Shown one piece after another: positions 23,111 through 30,784 of a stretch of DNA of 64,000 bases. The DNA lies in assembly GCF_030694085.1 (NCBI RefSeq), contig NZ_JAUXZE010000073.1, forward strand, positions 124,001-188,000, written 5' to 3'. Position numbers and translations under genes: made by a program. This stretch comes from Tabrizicola sp. (GTDB lineage: Bacteria > Pseudomonadota > Alphaproteobacteria > Rhodobacterales > Rhodobacteraceae). A model generated the notes under the pieces. It searched no databases, was not told the origin of the DNA, and saw nothing but the letters and a program-made list of their open reading frames with translations. Position 1 is the stretch's first letter. Each line of letters starts with the position of its first letter.

Positions 23111-25357
23111 ATGCCCGAACGCACAGAAAGCGAAAGCCGCAAGCTTCTGCGCCGCCTGCGCGACGTGCTTTCCGTCCCGGGCGAAGGCCAGGACCGGCTT
23201 GACCGCATCACCCATCTGATCGCCGACAGCATGGGCACCGAGGTCTGCTCGATCTACCTCTTCCGTGACCCCGAGACGCTTGAACTTTGCGCGACCGAGG
23301 GCCTGAAGAAGGAAGCCGTCCACCAGACCCGGATGAAGCTGGGCGAAGGTCTGGTTGGCCGCGTGGCCCGCTTCGGACAACCCGTCAACACCGCCGACGC
23401 GCCTTCCGAAAAGGGCTTCCGCTACATGCCCGAGACGGGGGAAGAGCTGTTCTCCTCCTTCCTCGGCGTCCCGATCCAGCGCGTCGGCGAAAAGCTTGGC
23501 GTCCTTGTCGTCCAGTCCAGGACCGCCCGCCAGTTCAACGAGGACGAGATCTACGCCCTTGACGTCGTCGCGATGGTTCTGGCCGAGATGACCGAACTTG
23601 GCGCCTTCACCAGTGACCAGGGCGGGATGCGCGCGCTGCACAAGCAGCCGGTGATGTTCCGCGCCACCTCGGGGCAAGAGGGTGCCGCCGAGGGCCGGGT
23701 CTGGCTTCACGAACCCCGAGTTGTCGTGACCAACCCCGTCGCCGACGACCCCTTGACCGAGATCGACCGCATCAAGGCCGCCGTGGGCGAGTTGCGCGTG
23801 TCCATCGACGACCTGCTGGAGGCGCAGCAACTGGACAAGGACCAGAAGCAGGTCCTGGAAGCCTACCGCATGTTCGCCCATTCCCGCGGCTGGCTGCGCC
23901 GGATGGAGGAAGACATCATGCGCGGCCTGTCCGCCGAGGCGGCGGTGGAAAAGGAACAATCCGCCGCCCGCGCCCGGATGGAACAGGTCCCCGACCAGTA
24001 CTTGCGCGAACGGCTGCAGGACCTGGACGACCTGTCGAACCGCCTGCTGCGCATCCTCACCGGCCAGGGCAAGGATACCGGGGCCGAGATGCCCGACAAT
24101 CCGGTCCTCGTCGCCCGCAACATCGGCCCGGCCGAGCTGCTGGAATACGGGCGCAAGCTGAAGGGCGTCGTGCTGGAAGAAGGCTCGGTCGGCAGCCACG
24201 CCGCCATCGTCGCCCGCGCCCTGGCCATTCCCCTGGTCATCAACGCCCAGCGCCTGGTGGCCGAGGCGCTGAACGGCGACCATATCCTTGTCGACGGCGA
24301 CCAGGGCATCGTCCACCTGCGCCCCGAGGAAACCGTCGCCCGCGCCTTCCGCGACAAGATCGCCATGCAGGCCGAAGCGCAGAAGCGCTACGCCAGCTTG
24401 CGCAACCTGCCCGCCACCACGACCTGCGGCACCACCATTTCGCTGCACATGAATGCAGGCCTGATGGCCGACCTGCCCAGCCTGGACGGTTCGGGTGCGG
24501 ACGGCGTCGGCCTCTTCCGCACCGAACTGCAATTCCTCATCCGCTCGAAGATGCCGCAGCGGGCCGAACTTGCCCGGCTCTATGCCCGCGTGATGGACGC
24601 GGCCAAGGGCAAGCGCGTGGCCTTCCGCACGCTCGACATCGGATCGGACAAGGTCCTGCCCTACATGAAGCCGCCCGAGGAACCGAACCCGGCAATGGGC
24701 TGGCGCGCGGTCCGCGTCGGCCTGGACAAGCCCGGCGTCTTGCGGATGCAGGTCCAGGCCCTGATCCGCGCCGCCGCCGGACGCCCGCTGACGATCATGT
24801 TCCCGCTGATAACCGAACACAGCGAATTCCAGGCCGCCCGCGCCCATGTCCTGCGCGAACTGCACCGCGAAAAGTCGCTTGGCCACCCGGTCCCCGACCG
24901 GATCGAGATCGGCGCGATGATGGAAACGCCATCGCTTGCCTTCGCGCCGAAAAGCTTTTTCGAACTGACCGATTTCATCAGCGTCGGCGGCAATGACCTC
25001 AAGCAGTTCTTCTTCGCCGCCGACCGCGAGAATGAACTGGTGCGCCGCCGCTACGACACGCTGAACCTGTCCTTCCTGGCTTTTCTCGAACAGATCATCG
25101 CCCGCTGCGCCGAAACCGGCACCCCCCTGTCGTTCTGCGGCGAGGATGCCGGTCGTCCGATCGAGGCGCTGGCGCTTGCCGCCATCGGCTTCCGCAGCCT
25201 GTCGATGCGCCCCGCCTCGGTGGGCCCGGTCAAGGCTCTCCTCCGGCGGATCAACCTGGCCGCGGCCCGCGCCGTGATCGACCGTGCGCGCCAGGACGGG
25301 GCAGAAAGCGCCCGCCCGCTGCTGATGGACTGGCTCGCGACACAAGAGACCGCCTGA
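23111..25357 (+). CDS. ptsP: PEP-protein phosphotransferase PtsP (EI-Ntr)
   Basis: A 748-residue Enzyme I paralogue that phosphorylates NPr (PtsO) in the nitrogen-linked PTS, a regulatory relay rather than a sugar-transport system. An N-terminal GAF domain (about residues 15-165, from LLRRLRDVLSVPGEGQDRLD) may sense nitrogen-status metabolites. The phosphorylated histidine is His363 in GSVGSHAAIVARALAIP. The PEP-binding barrel follows with GADGVGLFRTELQFLI, GGNDLKQFFFAADREN and SFCGEDAGRP; the usual CGEMAG reads CGEDAG here. NPr and EIIA-Ntr are not in the window. ptsP genes often follow lysC in alphaproteobacteria; here the distance is about 2.2 kb. Confidence 0.94.
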   Translation: MPERTESESRKLLRRLRDVLSVPGEGQDRLDRITHLIADSMGTEVCSIYLFRDPETLELCATEGLKKEAVHQTRMKLGEGLVGRVARFGQPVNTADAPSEKGFRYMPETGEELFSSFLGVPIQRVGEKLGVLVVQSRTARQFNEDEIYALDVVAMVLAEMTELGAFTSDQGGMRALHKQPVMFRATSGQEGAAEGRVWLHEPRVVVTNPVADDPLTEIDRIKAAVGELRVSIDDLLEAQQLDKDQKQVLEAYRMFAHSRGWLRRMEEDIMRGLSAEAAVEKEQSAARARMEQVPDQYLRERLQDLDDLSNRLLRILTGQGKDTGAEMPDNPVLVARNIGPAELLEYGRKLKGVVLEEGSVGSHAAIVARALAIPLVINAQRLVAEALNGDHILVDGDQGIVHLRPEETVARAFRDKIAMQAEAQKRYASLRNLPATTTCGTTISLHMNAGLMADLPSLDGSGADGVGLFRTELQFLIRSKMPQRAELARLYARVMDAAKGKRVAFRTLDIGSDKVLPYMKPPEEPNPAMGWRAVRVGLDKPGVLRMQVQALIRAAAGRPLTIMFPLITEHSEFQAARAHVLRELHREKSLGHPVPDRIEIGAMMETPSLAFAPKSFFELTDFISVGGNDLKQFFFAADRENELVRRRYDTLNLSFLAFLEQIIARCAETGTPLSFCGEDAGRPIEALALAAIGFRSLSMRPASVGPVKALLRRINLAAARAVIDRARQDGAESARPLLMDWLATQETA

Positions 25358-25366
25358 TGACCAAGT

Positions 25367-25390
25367 CTCCTGACACCACGCTGTCAGGAG
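25367..25390. repeat. Perfect 9-bp inverted repeat after ptsP
   Basis: CTCCTGACA and TGTCAGGAG flank a 6-base loop, 9 bases after the ptsP stop and 46 bases before the RidA start. No T-run follows. A second, weaker pairing (TTCCGGT/ACCGGAA) lies between it and the RidA ATG. Possible terminator or operator. Confidence 0.4.
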
Positions 25391-25435
25391 AGCCGTGCTT
25401 TCCTTCCGGTACTCGAAACCGGAAAGGACAGTTTC

Positions 25436-25831
25436 ATGCACCGCACCCCCGTCAATCCCTGGCCCTGGTCCCTGCCCCTTGGCTACAACCAGGCCGAGAT
25501 CGTCACCGGCCAGACCCGGCAGCTGATCTGCGCCGGGCAGACCGCCGTCGACGCCACAGGCGCGCCGCAGCATCCGGGCGACATGCGCGGGCAGTTGGCA
25601 CTGGCGCTCGACAATCTGCAGACCGTGGTGGAAGCGGCGGGAATGTCTCTTGCCAACATCGTCCGGCTGACCGTCTATGCCACGGACGTCGACACGGCGA
25701 TGCGGAACTTCGATCTTCTGGGCCTGCGGTTCGGGCCTTTGGGCGTGGCCCCGCCGATGACGCTTCTTGGCGTCACTCGACTTGCCCTGCCGACGCTCTT
25801 GGTCGAACTTGAAGCCACCGCCGCCGACTGA
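25436..25831 (+). CDS. RidA family protein (YjgF/YER057c/UK114)
   Basis: A 131-residue RidA-fold protein. It opens MHRTPVNPWPWSLPLGYNQA and contains RQLICAGQTAVDATGAPQHP, DNLQTVVEAAGMSLANIVRL and TVYATDVDTAMRNFDLLG, ending with PTLLVELEATAAD. RidA proteins hydrolyse reactive enamine/imine intermediates made by PLP enzymes, or act in degradative pathways. The arginine that RidA uses for carboxylate binding is not at its usual place in the last third, so enamine deaminase activity is uncertain. It is followed, 58 bp later, by a WYL-domain regulator in the same direction. AGGA lies 8 bases before the ATG. Confidence 0.85.
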   Translation: MHRTPVNPWPWSLPLGYNQAEIVTGQTRQLICAGQTAVDATGAPQHPGDMRGQLALALDNLQTVVEAAGMSLANIVRLTVYATDVDTAMRNFDLLGLRFGPLGVAPPMTLLGVTRLALPTLLVELEATAAD

Positions 25832-25889
25832 CCGCGCTTCCCGGCCGTGCTAGTCTTGCGGCCGGGACACCCTTGAAAGGACCTTTCAG

Positions 25890-26651
25890 ATTCGCCGCGC
25901 CGAAAGACTGTTCAGGCTGGTGCAGGACCTGCGCGACCACGGGCTTGCCCGGGCCGAGGATATGGCGCGCAGGCTGGAAGTCAGCACTCGCACGATCTAC
26001 CGCGACATCGCGCATCTTCAGGCCTCGGGCCTGCCGATCGAAGGCGAAGCCGGGATCGGCTACCTGCTCCGTCCCGGCTTCGACCTTGCGCCCGTCGCCT
26101 TCACCCATGACCAGGTCGAGGCGCTGGCGCTTGGACTTGCCTATGCCGAACGGGCCGGCGATCCGGTGCTTGCCCATGCCGCGCGCGAGGCGCGGGCAAA
26201 GCTGCAGGCCGGGATGCCCCGCCCCGAGGACCGGAGTTTGGCCGACGCCCCCTACTTCAGCCTGCACGCCCGGATGCCGCCGCAGGCCCGAGCCTTGCGC
26301 GAGGCGATCCGCAAGCGGCGGGTCGTGCAGCTGACCTACCGCGATGGCAGCGACCGCGGCTCGGACCGTCGGGTCCGCCCGCTTGCGATCTGGAGCTTCC
26401 CCGAAGGCTGGATGTTCACCGCCTGGTGCGAGCTTCGCGCCGATTACCGGACTTTTCGCATGGACCGGATCGTCGACCTGGCGCCAACCGCCGAAATCTT
26501 CGTGGAAACCGAAGCCACCAGCCTTGCGACCTTCCTTGCACGCGACACCTGCGAAGGCCCGGCCGCGCCTGCGCCGCCGGTCCGCCCGGCCCAGTTTCCC
26601 ATATCCGCAGCGCCCGATCCGGCTTTCGGGACAACCTTGCCAAATCCTTAA
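25890..26651 (+). CDS. HTH + WYL-domain transcriptional regulator (YafY-type), probable ATT start
   Basis: A 253-residue DNA-binding regulator. The N-terminal winged helix reads RRAERLFRLVQDLRDHGLAR, then EVSTRTIYRDIAHLQASGLP. The WYL domain (about residues 140-215) has the core REAIRKRRVVQLTYRDGS and RPLAIWSFPEGWMFTAWCEL. WYL proteins respond to nucleotides or other small ligands. The family N-terminus RRAERLF requires translation from 25890, where the codon is ATT. GAAAGGA lies 8 bases upstream, and no ATG, GTG or TTG occurs in frame back to the stop at 25851. A GTG at 25920 would cut off the first helix. Its target may be the preceding RidA gene. Confidence 0.8.
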   Translation: MRRAERLFRLVQDLRDHGLARAEDMARRLEVSTRTIYRDIAHLQASGLPIEGEAGIGYLLRPGFDLAPVAFTHDQVEALALGLAYAERAGDPVLAHAAREARAKLQAGMPRPEDRSLADAPYFSLHARMPPQARALREAIRKRRVVQLTYRDGSDRGSDRRVRPLAIWSFPEGWMFTAWCELRADYRTFRMDRIVDLAPTAEIFVETEATSLATFLARDTCEGPAAPAPPVRPAQFPISAAPDPAFGTTLPNP

Positions 26652-26693
26652 CGTCCGCGACCAAGTAATTGATTTCGTTTGACAGCCATAGAT

Positions 26694-26708
26694 TGTCCAC
26701 CGTGGACA
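26694..26708. repeat. TGTCCACCGTGGACA palindrome, copy 1
   Basis: Two 7-base arms (TGTCCAC/GTGGACA) around one central base. It lies in the 79-bp gap between the convergent WYL regulator and the HPr-kinase-like gene. The same 15 bases recur at 48133-48147. Confidence 0.6.
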
Positions 26709-26730
26709 CTTCCTGTGGACCGGCCTCCAC

Positions 26731-27924
26731 CTAACCCAGCAGACCCGCCTCCACCAGCCCGGCAAGCAGCGCGAAAATATCCGCCGAGATCTGCACCCGA
26801 GGGGTGTCCGGGAAGGCTTCGACCAGGGCCTCTTCCAACTCTTCCGGGGGTACCGGTTCCTCCAGCATCCCCCAGATCGCCGCAGCCAGCGGGTCCATCC
26901 GCTGGATCGCCCGCCCCTCTGGATCGGCCAGGTAGAGCACGTCGCCGATCCACCGCTCCACGCAGCCCTCCCGCTGGGAAAGCATCGTCCCCACCGGGCC
27001 GGGCCTGTACTCCATCACCGCGGGTCCGAACCGCCACTCCTGCCCGCCGGGCAGCATGGCAGCAGCCTGACCCGCGAACCCCGCTTCCAGACATTTCACC
27101 GCCTCGTCCAGATCCGTGTAGGTCAGCTGCCAGACCGGGGCCGCCGCGAGAGTGGCCGCGACCACCTCCAGCACCGCCCCAGAGTGCCGGTCGCGGGTGA
27201 AGTTCTGATGGAGCAGCGCATCCATCGCCACATCGGGCGGCACCGCGGTCAGGCGCGCGGCGGTCGGGGCGTCGCGCCGGTCCAGAAGCACGAAGGCCCC
27301 CACCGGCAGTCGCGTGCCATGCGCGGGCTGCCCGGGAAGCGGAAGGTAGTGGTACTGCCGGTTTCGCGGTCCCGGCATCGCCTCGGCCCAGGAGCGGAAA
27401 TCGGCGGGAAGGGTGTCGGGCAGCGGCAGGCGCAGGCGTGGAGCGATCCCCATCGCATGACCGACCGCCACCCCGCCCGAGGGGAAGGACAGCGGCACCA
27501 CATCGTCGCTGAAAATGGGGTGACCCGCCCTGGCCAGAGCAACCGAAAGCGTGCTTTTCCCGGCGCGCCGGAGGTTGGGGAAAACGACCAGTTGCCCCGC
27601 CATCTCGACCCCGGCCGCGTGCAGGCAGATCAGATGCGGGTCCGACAGTGGCAGTGCGACTGCAAGGCTTGCCATTGCATCGCAGACCGCGTTCACCGGA
27701 TCCCAAAGCTGCGCCGGGCGGTCTTCGACATGGCTTTCACAAAGCAGCTTGCCTTGCCCGAGGTCCCCCCTGATCGTGAAGAAAGGGTCCGCCAGAAGGT
27801 CGGCGTCCACCAGCCGGTACGGCCAGGCCGCAGCGATCTCGGCCACAATCGGCAGGATCGCCCCGGCCCCGTCAAGGCGCAAAGGCGCGGTGACGCCCTG
27901 GAAGAAAATATCCCGCTTCACCAT
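26731..27924 (-). CDS. HPr-kinase-like P-loop protein fused to a PqqD-like domain
   Basis: A 397-residue protein with two recognisable parts. Around residues 98-150 it has the HprK arrangement: a catalytic-type histidine in CLHAAGVEM, a P-loop VVFPNLRRAGKSTLSVALAR (Asn replaces the first P-loop Gly), and the acidic FSDDVVPLS, matching the HprK VADD motif. The last ~80 residues (ERWIGDVLYLADPEGRAIQR, MDPLAAAIWGMLEEPV, FALLAGLVEAGLLG) read as a PqqD/RRE-type peptide-recognition domain. Relatives of HprK are known to phosphorylate Ser in lasso peptides, and PqqD domains bind RiPP precursors. A Tat-signal Ser-rich peptide gene lies directly upstream. A role in modifying that peptide is inference. 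The ATG at 27924 is preferred to the GTG at 27927. Confidence 0.75.
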   Translation of the reverse strand: MVKRDIFFQGVTAPLRLDGAGAILPIVAEIAAAWPYRLVDADLLADPFFTIRGDLGQGKLLCESHVEDRPAQLWDPVNAVCDAMASLAVALPLSDPHLICLHAAGVEMAGQLVVFPNLRRAGKSTLSVALARAGHPIFSDDVVPLSFPSGGVAVGHAMGIAPRLRLPLPDTLPADFRSWAEAMPGPRNRQYHYLPLPGQPAHGTRLPVGAFVLLDRRDAPTAARLTAVPPDVAMDALLHQNFTRDRHSGAVLEVVAATLAAAPVWQLTYTDLDEAVKCLEAGFAGQAAAMLPGGQEWRFGPAVMEYRPGPVGTMLSQREGCVERWIGDVLYLADPEGRAIQRMDPLAAAIWGMLEEPVPPEELEEALVEAFPDTPRVQISADIFALLAGLVEAGLLG

Positions 27925-27938
27925 CACACCTGAGCTTT

Positions 27939-27970
27939 CCCCTTCGACCCAGAAAACCCGGCCGAAGGGG
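27939..27970 (-). promoter_or_regulatory. Hairpin between the Tat-peptide gene and the HPr-kinase-like gene
   Basis: CCCCTTCG and CGAAGGGG pair perfectly over 8 bp around a 16-base loop, 12 bases after the peptide stop and 14 bases before the kinase ATG. With no T-run it is more likely a partial terminator or 3'-end stabiliser that keeps peptide mRNA above kinase mRNA, as seen in many precursor-peptide operons. Confidence 0.5.
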
Positions 27971-27982
27971 ATGGTTCAGCAA

Positions 27983-28264
27983 TTACGGGCTGGTGGTTGC
28001 GCAGCCGGCGTCATCGTCGGTCGGGCCCGAGCAGACGCTGGGCGACGTGCTCGACGAAGACGAAGACGACGAGCTGGTCTTGCTCGGCGCAGACGTCGGG
28101 CTGGGGCTGCTGGAGCCGCTCGACCCACTCGAGCCGCTCGACCCGCTGGCCTGGGCCATGCTGACGGTGGTCATCGCGGGCGCCGCATAGGCCGCCAGTG
28201 CCAGGGCGCCGATCCGGCCAAGGGCCTTGCGGCGGGAGAATAGGCTGTCCTTCGGTTCGCTCAT
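27983..28264 (-). CDS. Tat-signal, serine-rich small exported protein
   Basis: A 93-residue protein with a twin-arginine signal: MSEPKDSLFSRRKALGRIGA, then a hydrophobic LALAAYAAPAMTTVSMAQA. The mature part is about 55 residues and almost wholly Ser, Gly, Pro and Thr: SG/SSG repeats, then a run of nine Ser, then SVCSGPTDDDAGCATTSP at the end, with the only two cysteines. Tat export implies folding or modification before translocation. The downstream HPr-kinase/PqqD protein is a natural candidate modifier. The coding sequence of the Ser tract contains short direct repeats, so its length may vary between strains. The ATG is preceded by AAGGAAAAG. I know no named family for it. Confidence 0.65.
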   Translation of the reverse strand: MSEPKDSLFSRRKALGRIGALALAAYAAPAMTTVSMAQASGSSGSSGSSGSSSPSPTSAPSKTSSSSSSSSSTSPSVCSGPTDDDAGCATTSP

Positions 28265-28375
28265 GTTTCTTTTCCTTCTGCTAGGAGGTGTCCCACATCT
28301 GTCCCGATCCGGGGTCTTCTGCCCCATCAGGTTCCTCTGGAGTGCGGCAGGAAAATGGCGTTGGCCAGTTACCCA

Positions 28376-28400
28376 GGGTTTAAACAGGCCATTTAAACCC
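28376..28400. promoter_or_regulatory. GGGTTTAAA-N7-TTTAAACCC inverted repeat upstream of the Tat-peptide gene
   Basis: Perfect 9-bp arms around CAGGCCA in the 177-bp gap between matB's end and the Tat-peptide start. It is AT-rich at its core and about 112 bases before the peptide ATG. It could be an operator for the peptide operon or a terminator hairpin for neither side in particular. The rest of the gap shows nothing else distinctive. Confidence 0.45.
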
Positions 28401-28441
28401 AAGGTATAAGCGGCAACCTGCCTTCAGGGTCCCAAAGGGGC

Positions 28442-29914
28442 TTAGAGGTCGACAAACAACGCTTGGTATATACGCCGAAGCTCGGCCTTCTGGACCTTTC
28501 CCATCGCGTTGCGCGGAAGGTCGTCCAGAATCAAAACCCGCTTCGGCAGCTTGAACGCCGCCAGCCGGTCACGAAGCGCGGCGCGGATCGTGGTTTCGGA
28601 CAGGATCTCCCCCGGGTCGGGGACCAGGCAGGCCACCACCGCTTCGCCAAAGTCGGGATGCGGGACCCCGATCACGGCCGAGGCTGCAACTCCCGGCAGA
28701 TCATCCAAAGCCGCCTCGACCTCGGCCGGATAGACATTCAGCCCGCCCGAGATCACCAGGTCCTTGGCCCGCCCCAGGATCGACAGGTAGCCCCGCGCAT
28801 CCACCGCGCCCATGTCGCCGGTGATGAACCAGCCGTCGCGGAATTCCTCGGCGGTCTTTTCAGGCAGCCGCCAGTAGCCCTGGAAGACGTTCGGACCGCG
28901 CACTTCGATTGCCCCCGCCTCGCCCTGCGGCAGGGCCTTACCGTCCGGGCCGGTGATCCGCACCTCAACCCCAGGCAGCGGCATCCCTACGGTGCCCGCA
29001 CGGCGCGCGCCGTCGTAGGGGTTCGAGGTGATCATGTTGGTCTCGGTCATCCCGTAGCGTTCCAGGATCGCGTGGCCGGTGCGGTCCTGCCATTCGGCAT
29101 GGGTCGCGGGCGACAGGGGGGCCGAGCCAGAGATGAAGAGGCGCATGTGCGCGGTGGCGGCGCCCATCTCTCCAGGGTCGGCCAGAAGCCGGGTGTAGAA
29201 TGTGGGCACGCCCATCATCACCGTCGCCTGCGGCAGGGCTGCCAGCACGGCGGCAGGCTGGAACGCGCGCTGGAAGATCATCGACGCGCCGGAATAAAGG
29301 ACGCAGTTCGTCGCCACAAAAAGCCCGTGCGTGTGGAAAACCGGCAGCACGTGCAGCAGGACGTCGCGGTCGGTGAACCGCCAAAGCCCGACCAGCGCTT
29401 CGGCATTCGACGCAAGGTTTTCACGCGTCAGCATTACGCCCTTCGATCGCCCCGTGGTCCCCGAGGTATAAAGGATCGCCGCCAGATCGTCCGGCCCTTG
29501 GGCGGGATCGGAGAAGTCGGCACCCTGCCTCTCGGACAGCGCCAGCAGTCCGGGCAGGTCGATCACCCGTGCACCAAGCGCACGCAGCCCGTTCACCCGG
29601 CCCGGATCAGTCACGGCCAGCGCGGGTTCGGCGTCGTGCAGGAAATGCTCGGTCTCGGCCACGGTGTAGCCTGGGTTGACCGGGAGGAAGATCACTCCCG
29701 TCCGCAGGCAGGCGAGATACACGGACAACACCGCCTCGCATTTCTCGACTTGCACAAGCAGACGGTCGCCTTTTTCCAGGCCCAGTGCGACGAGTGTATT
29801 CGCCAGCCTCCCGGTCTCGGCCAGGAGTTCGCCATAAGTCAGACCACCGACCAGCCAGACCCGGGCCGGGTCCGCTGCCATCTGCTTCAGCTTTGCGATT
29901 ACGTCGGTGCTCAT
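28442..29914 (-). CDS. matB: Malonyl-CoA synthetase (MatB-type acyl-CoA ligase)
   Basis: A 490-residue AMP-forming acyl-CoA ligase. The adenylation core has AAILYTSGTTGRSKGVMLTR near residue 148, LLHVLPVFHTHGLFVATNCV, ILERYGMTETNMITSNPYDG, WFITGDMGAVDARGYLSILG and GRAKDLVISGGLNVYPAEVE. The terminal lysine motif is NAMGKVQKAEL. The compact size, the LPVFHTHGLFVATN block and the ERYGMTETNMITSNPY block fit malonyl-CoA synthetases, which charge malonate or methylmalonate. A malonate decarboxylase partner is not adjacent, so the exact substrate is inferred. The next gene upstream is EcsC-like, 57 bp away on the same strand. Confidence 0.85.
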   Translation of the reverse strand: MSTDVIAKLKQMAADPARVWLVGGLTYGELLAETGRLANTLVALGLEKGDRLLVQVEKCEAVLSVYLACLRTGVIFLPVNPGYTVAETEHFLHDAEPALAVTDPGRVNGLRALGARVIDLPGLLALSERQGADFSDPAQGPDDLAAILYTSGTTGRSKGVMLTRENLASNAEALVGLWRFTDRDVLLHVLPVFHTHGLFVATNCVLYSGASMIFQRAFQPAAVLAALPQATVMMGVPTFYTRLLADPGEMGAATAHMRLFISGSAPLSPATHAEWQDRTGHAILERYGMTETNMITSNPYDGARRAGTVGMPLPGVEVRITGPDGKALPQGEAGAIEVRGPNVFQGYWRLPEKTAEEFRDGWFITGDMGAVDARGYLSILGRAKDLVISGGLNVYPAEVEAALDDLPGVAASAVIGVPHPDFGEAVVACLVPDPGEILSETTIRAALRDRLAAFKLPKRVLILDDLPRNAMGKVQKAELRRIYQALFVDL

Positions 29915-29971
29915 TCCGCCCTCCCCTGCTCAATGGCATTTACCCAAGGGGCGGGGCGGATCGCAACCGGA

Positions 29972-30718
29972 TCAGGCCCGGATCACCTTCGGCGGCGTGG
30001 TGGCAAGGCGGAATTCGGCTTCGACGGCATCGGCCCCGTGAACCTGGCCAAGCTTCACCAGCTCAAACCGGACCCGCGCTACCTCACGGTAATAAGAGAG
30101 GAAAGCGGCGTTCAAGGCGGCCCCCGACACGGCCCCAAGGATCGGCACCGCCTGCGCCGCAAGCTTCTGGCCCAGCACCGCCGCCAGCTTCGGCGCAATA
30201 CTGGTGATCAGGCTTTGCACAGCGGACCCTGACATCGCCAGGCGCGAGCCGAGGAAAGAGGTGTTCACCCCGTCGTCCTGCGCCAAGGGACTGCCGGCGG
30301 CAAAGACCTGCAGACATTCGGCACGCACCCAGTCCTCGTCGGGATCAAGCCCCGCCTCCCGCGCCACGCTGCGGATCGTGTTCAGAAACAGCGTCACCGT
30401 CATCGGCAGCTCGGCCAGAGAGGTGGCCAGCCCGCCCGCACCACCTGCCGCGCCCGCCGCCATTGCCGCGACCATCGGCGTGCGCTGGCCCAGGTCTGGC
30501 GCCCGCGCGGCCAATCCATAGGACGTCTCCAGCGCCTGCGCGGTCAGTCGCTCGATCTGGCCACGGACGCCGCCGGGCAGGGCCGAAAGCTGGTTCTCCA
30601 ACGAACCGCCAAGCCGGTTCACCAGGCGCATCACCGGGCCGTTCGCCCGTTTGTAGCGGCGCGCAAGGTCGGCAACCTGGGCGGGAAGGTCGGGGGATGT
30701 GGGCAGATACTTGTCCAT
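29972..30718 (-). CDS. EcsC family protein
   Basis: A 248-residue protein with alanine- and glycine-rich hydrophobic segments (MVAAMAAGAAGGAGGLATSL, AELPMTVTLFLNTIRSVARE) followed by AECLQVFAAGSPLAQDD. A second such region is LAAQAVPILGAVSGAALNAA. This layout matches the EcsC family, named for a protein encoded beside a Bacillus ABC transporter and still of unknown biochemistry. It lies immediately upstream of matB, probably in the same transcript. Its start is the ATG at 30718, with no better alternative nearby. Confidence 0.75.
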   Translation of the reverse strand: MDKYLPTSPDLPAQVADLARRYKRANGPVMRLVNRLGGSLENQLSALPGGVRGQIERLTAQALETSYGLAARAPDLGQRTPMVAAMAAGAAGGAGGLATSLAELPMTVTLFLNTIRSVAREAGLDPDEDWVRAECLQVFAAGSPLAQDDGVNTSFLGSRLAMSGSAVQSLITSIAPKLAAVLGQKLAAQAVPILGAVSGAALNAAFLSYYREVARVRFELVKLGQVHGADAVEAEFRLATTPPKVIRA

Positions 30719-30784
30719 CGCGTTGATATGGGGCCGCTTGCCCCCTGCGCAATGGGAAATCGGGGCAATGGGAATACGGACGGC

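Noticed and set aside
23075..25573. Very long open frame (832 codons) on the minus strand opposite ptsP
   Set aside because: It mirrors ptsP codon bias; the product has no recognisable family, is rich in G, H, Q and R, and runs fully antisense to an unmistakable EI-Ntr.
28075..28160. Short repeats resembling a CRISPR or minisatellite
   Set aside because: They are codons of the Ser/Gly tract of the Tat-peptide gene, with no spacers and no cas genes.
28463..30232. 589-codon plus-strand frame opposite matB and the EcsC-like gene
   Set aside because: It crosses two real genes and an intergenic gap; composition (H, Q, R-rich) is that of a GC-rich antisense frame.
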